Below are positions 20,288 through 20,971 of a stretch of 20,971 nt of DNA, in pieces (positions within the stretch are counted from its first letter, which is position 1; each line of letters opens with the position of its first letter). The translations under genes and the position numbers were made by a program. The notes beneath the pieces were generated by a model. It saw nothing but the letters and a program-made list of their open reading frames with translations. It had not been told where the DNA came from and did not search any database. The stretch comes from a virus, in IMG/VR virus record IMGVR_UViG_3300025889_001150, positions 1 to 20,971 of that record; one strand, 5' to 3'.

Positions 20288-20316
20288 ATTATATAGTATA
20301 TGGCATTGTATGTCAA
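20288..20316 (-). promoter_or_regulatory. Leftward sigma70 promoter of thyX
   Basis: TTGACA (20311-20316), 17 bases, TATAAT (20288-20293) on the minus strand, with flank AAATAATTC. Divergent to the Hsp20 promoter 39 bases away. Confidence 0.9.
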
Positions 20317-20354
20317 GAATTATTTAGCCGATGGTAGTTGAGCAAAAAAAGTAT

Positions 20355-20383
20355 TTGACACAAAAGGTCAAAGCTTGTATAAT
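20355..20383 (+). promoter_or_regulatory. Rightward sigma70 promoter of hsp20
   Basis: TTGACA (20355-20360), 17 bases, TATAAT (20378-20383). Transcription should begin near 20390, giving a leader of about 104 bases before the Hsp20 start. Confidence 0.9.
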
Positions 20384-20445
20384 ATCCTCTGAATTAAGTG
20401 CCAGAATGTCTGCGCTTAGTTCAATTCCGTATAAACGAATGTTAG

Positions 20446-20486
20446 TGCTTCCGAAAGGGGCAAGTCGATTCTTACTGAAAAAGGAG
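20446..20486 (+). promoter_or_regulatory. Hsp20 leader hairpins, possible RNA thermosensor
   Basis: TGCTTC (20446-20451) can pair with GGGGCA (20457-20462). Immediately after, TTCTT (20469-20473) can pair with AAGGA (20481-20485) with one G-U pair, covering the ribosome binding site. The weak pairing of U-rich sequence with AGGA resembles FourU or ROSE thermometers of bacterial small heat shock genes, but the stem is short. Confidence 0.4.
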
Positions 20487-20493
20487 AAAACTT

Positions 20494-20883
20494 ATGAATG
20501 CTATAAACTTAGATAAATTTTTTGTCGGCTTCGACAATTTTATGAACAACCCGTTGTATACTCAACAGGCTCCAGAATACCCACGTTACAACATTGAAAA
20601 AGTAAAGGACGGCTACGAAGTGCAAGTAGCTGTGCCGGGATGGAAAAAAGAACAGATTTCAGTGAACGTTCACAAAAACGTCCTCTCCATCAAAGGGGAT
20701 AAAAAAGATTGTAACGAAGGTAGAAACTGGGTCCACAAAGGTATCAGTGGTAAGAGTTTCGAAAAGCACTTAAAGCTGGACAACAGCTTAGAGGTGACCG
20801 AAGCTTCCATGGAAGATGGAATGTTGATTATCAGTTTAACGTATTCGCCCTCTAGTAAGCCCACATCAATACCTATTGGGTAA
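20494..20883 (+). CDS. hsp20: Hsp20 small heat shock protein
   Basis: The 129-residue protein has a full alpha-crystallin domain (about 28-118; YNIEKVKDGYEVQVAVPGWK, then VNVHKNVLSIKG, and MLIISLTY) and a C-terminal IPI motif (IxI type) in TSIPIG. It binds unfolding proteins without ATP. Phage Hsp20 is known in marine myophages, where a role in virion assembly is suspected. AAAGGAG precedes the ATG. It is divergent to thyX. Confidence 0.92.
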   Translation: MNAINLDKFFVGFDNFMNNPLYTQQAPEYPRYNIEKVKDGYEVQVAVPGWKKEQISVNVHKNVLSIKGDKKDCNEGRNWVHKGISGKSFEKHLKLDNSLEVTEASMEDGMLIISLTYSPSSKPTSIPIG

Positions 20884-20897
20884 TTATTGGAGATTCA

Positions 20898-20971
20898 ATG
20901 AAGAACTTCGTTAATAAGAGGTGGGACGTATTAGAGGCTGCAATGCAGATTAGCTTGGTGTTATTTACGCC
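20898..20971 (+). CDS. Start of a gene cut by the window end
   Basis: An ATG behind GGAG, 15 bases after the Hsp20 stop, opens a frame (MKNFVNKRWDVLEAAMQISL) that runs out of the window. Too short to identify. Confidence 0.55.
   Translation, partial: MKNFVNKRWDVLEAAMQISLVLFT

Overview
This window looks like part of the genome of a tailed bacteriophage, probably marine and lytic. Genes are short, tightly packed and mostly overlap through ATGA or TAATG junctions. Recognisable functions are phage-like: a T4-type lysozyme with an i-spanin/o-spanin pair, ThyX, a MazG-like protein, a DUF3310 protein, Hsp20, a Dam-like methylase, a fibre or structural protein, and several small proteins I recall from marine phages. 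No capsid, terminase, polymerase or integrase gene is present, so the phage family cannot be fixed. The host is inferred to be an alphaproteobacterium because the window encodes a circularly permuted (two-piece) tmRNA with a tag ending AMAA. Marine cyanobacteria also have two-piece tmRNA and are not excluded.

Layout. (1) 1-412 is a gene-free region between a leftward promoter (32-60) and a rightward promoter (361-389), with hairpins. (2) 413-3289, + strand: a zincin-like protein, a chain of tiny and mostly membrane proteins, an embedded promoter at 2408-2436, a probable DNA-binding protein and a SleB-type cell wall hydrolase. (3) 3290-3800 is gene-free but contains hairpins and a leftward promoter with no clear gene behind it. 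(4) 6340-3795, - strand: a self-contained cassette of promoter, PD-(D/E)XK nuclease, SF2-type helicase, adenine methylase and terminator. (5) 6589-6363, - strand: promoter, one 54-residue protein and terminator. (6) 15564-6593, - strand: a long transcription unit that begins with about 540 bases of structured leader, continues through small proteins, a Bfd-like [2Fe-2S] protein and the tmRNA, and then runs through basic small proteins, a fibre or structural protein, six exported proteins, membrane and holin-like proteins, a class 3 lipase and an EF-hand membrane protein. (7) 20316-15575, - strand: ThyX, MazG-like, lysis genes, DUF3310 and several unknown genes, driven by promoters at 20316, 17273 and 16353. 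(8) 20355-end, + strand: Hsp20 and the start of another gene.

How the parts fit. Nearly every unit starts with a near-perfect sigma70 promoter (TTGACA or TTGACT, usually 17 bases, TATAAT), most with the same extended left flank TTCTTGAC, so host RNA polymerase probably reads all of them. Nucleotide metabolism (ThyX, MazG-like, DUF3310), lysis (lysozyme, spanins, SleB hydrolase, possibly the lipase and holin-like proteins), protein quality control (Hsp20, tmRNA) and DNA modification or cleavage (nuclease, helicase, methylase) are all represented. The most unusual parts are the 14.15-15.55 kb RNA-rich block and the nuclease-helicase-methylase cassette.
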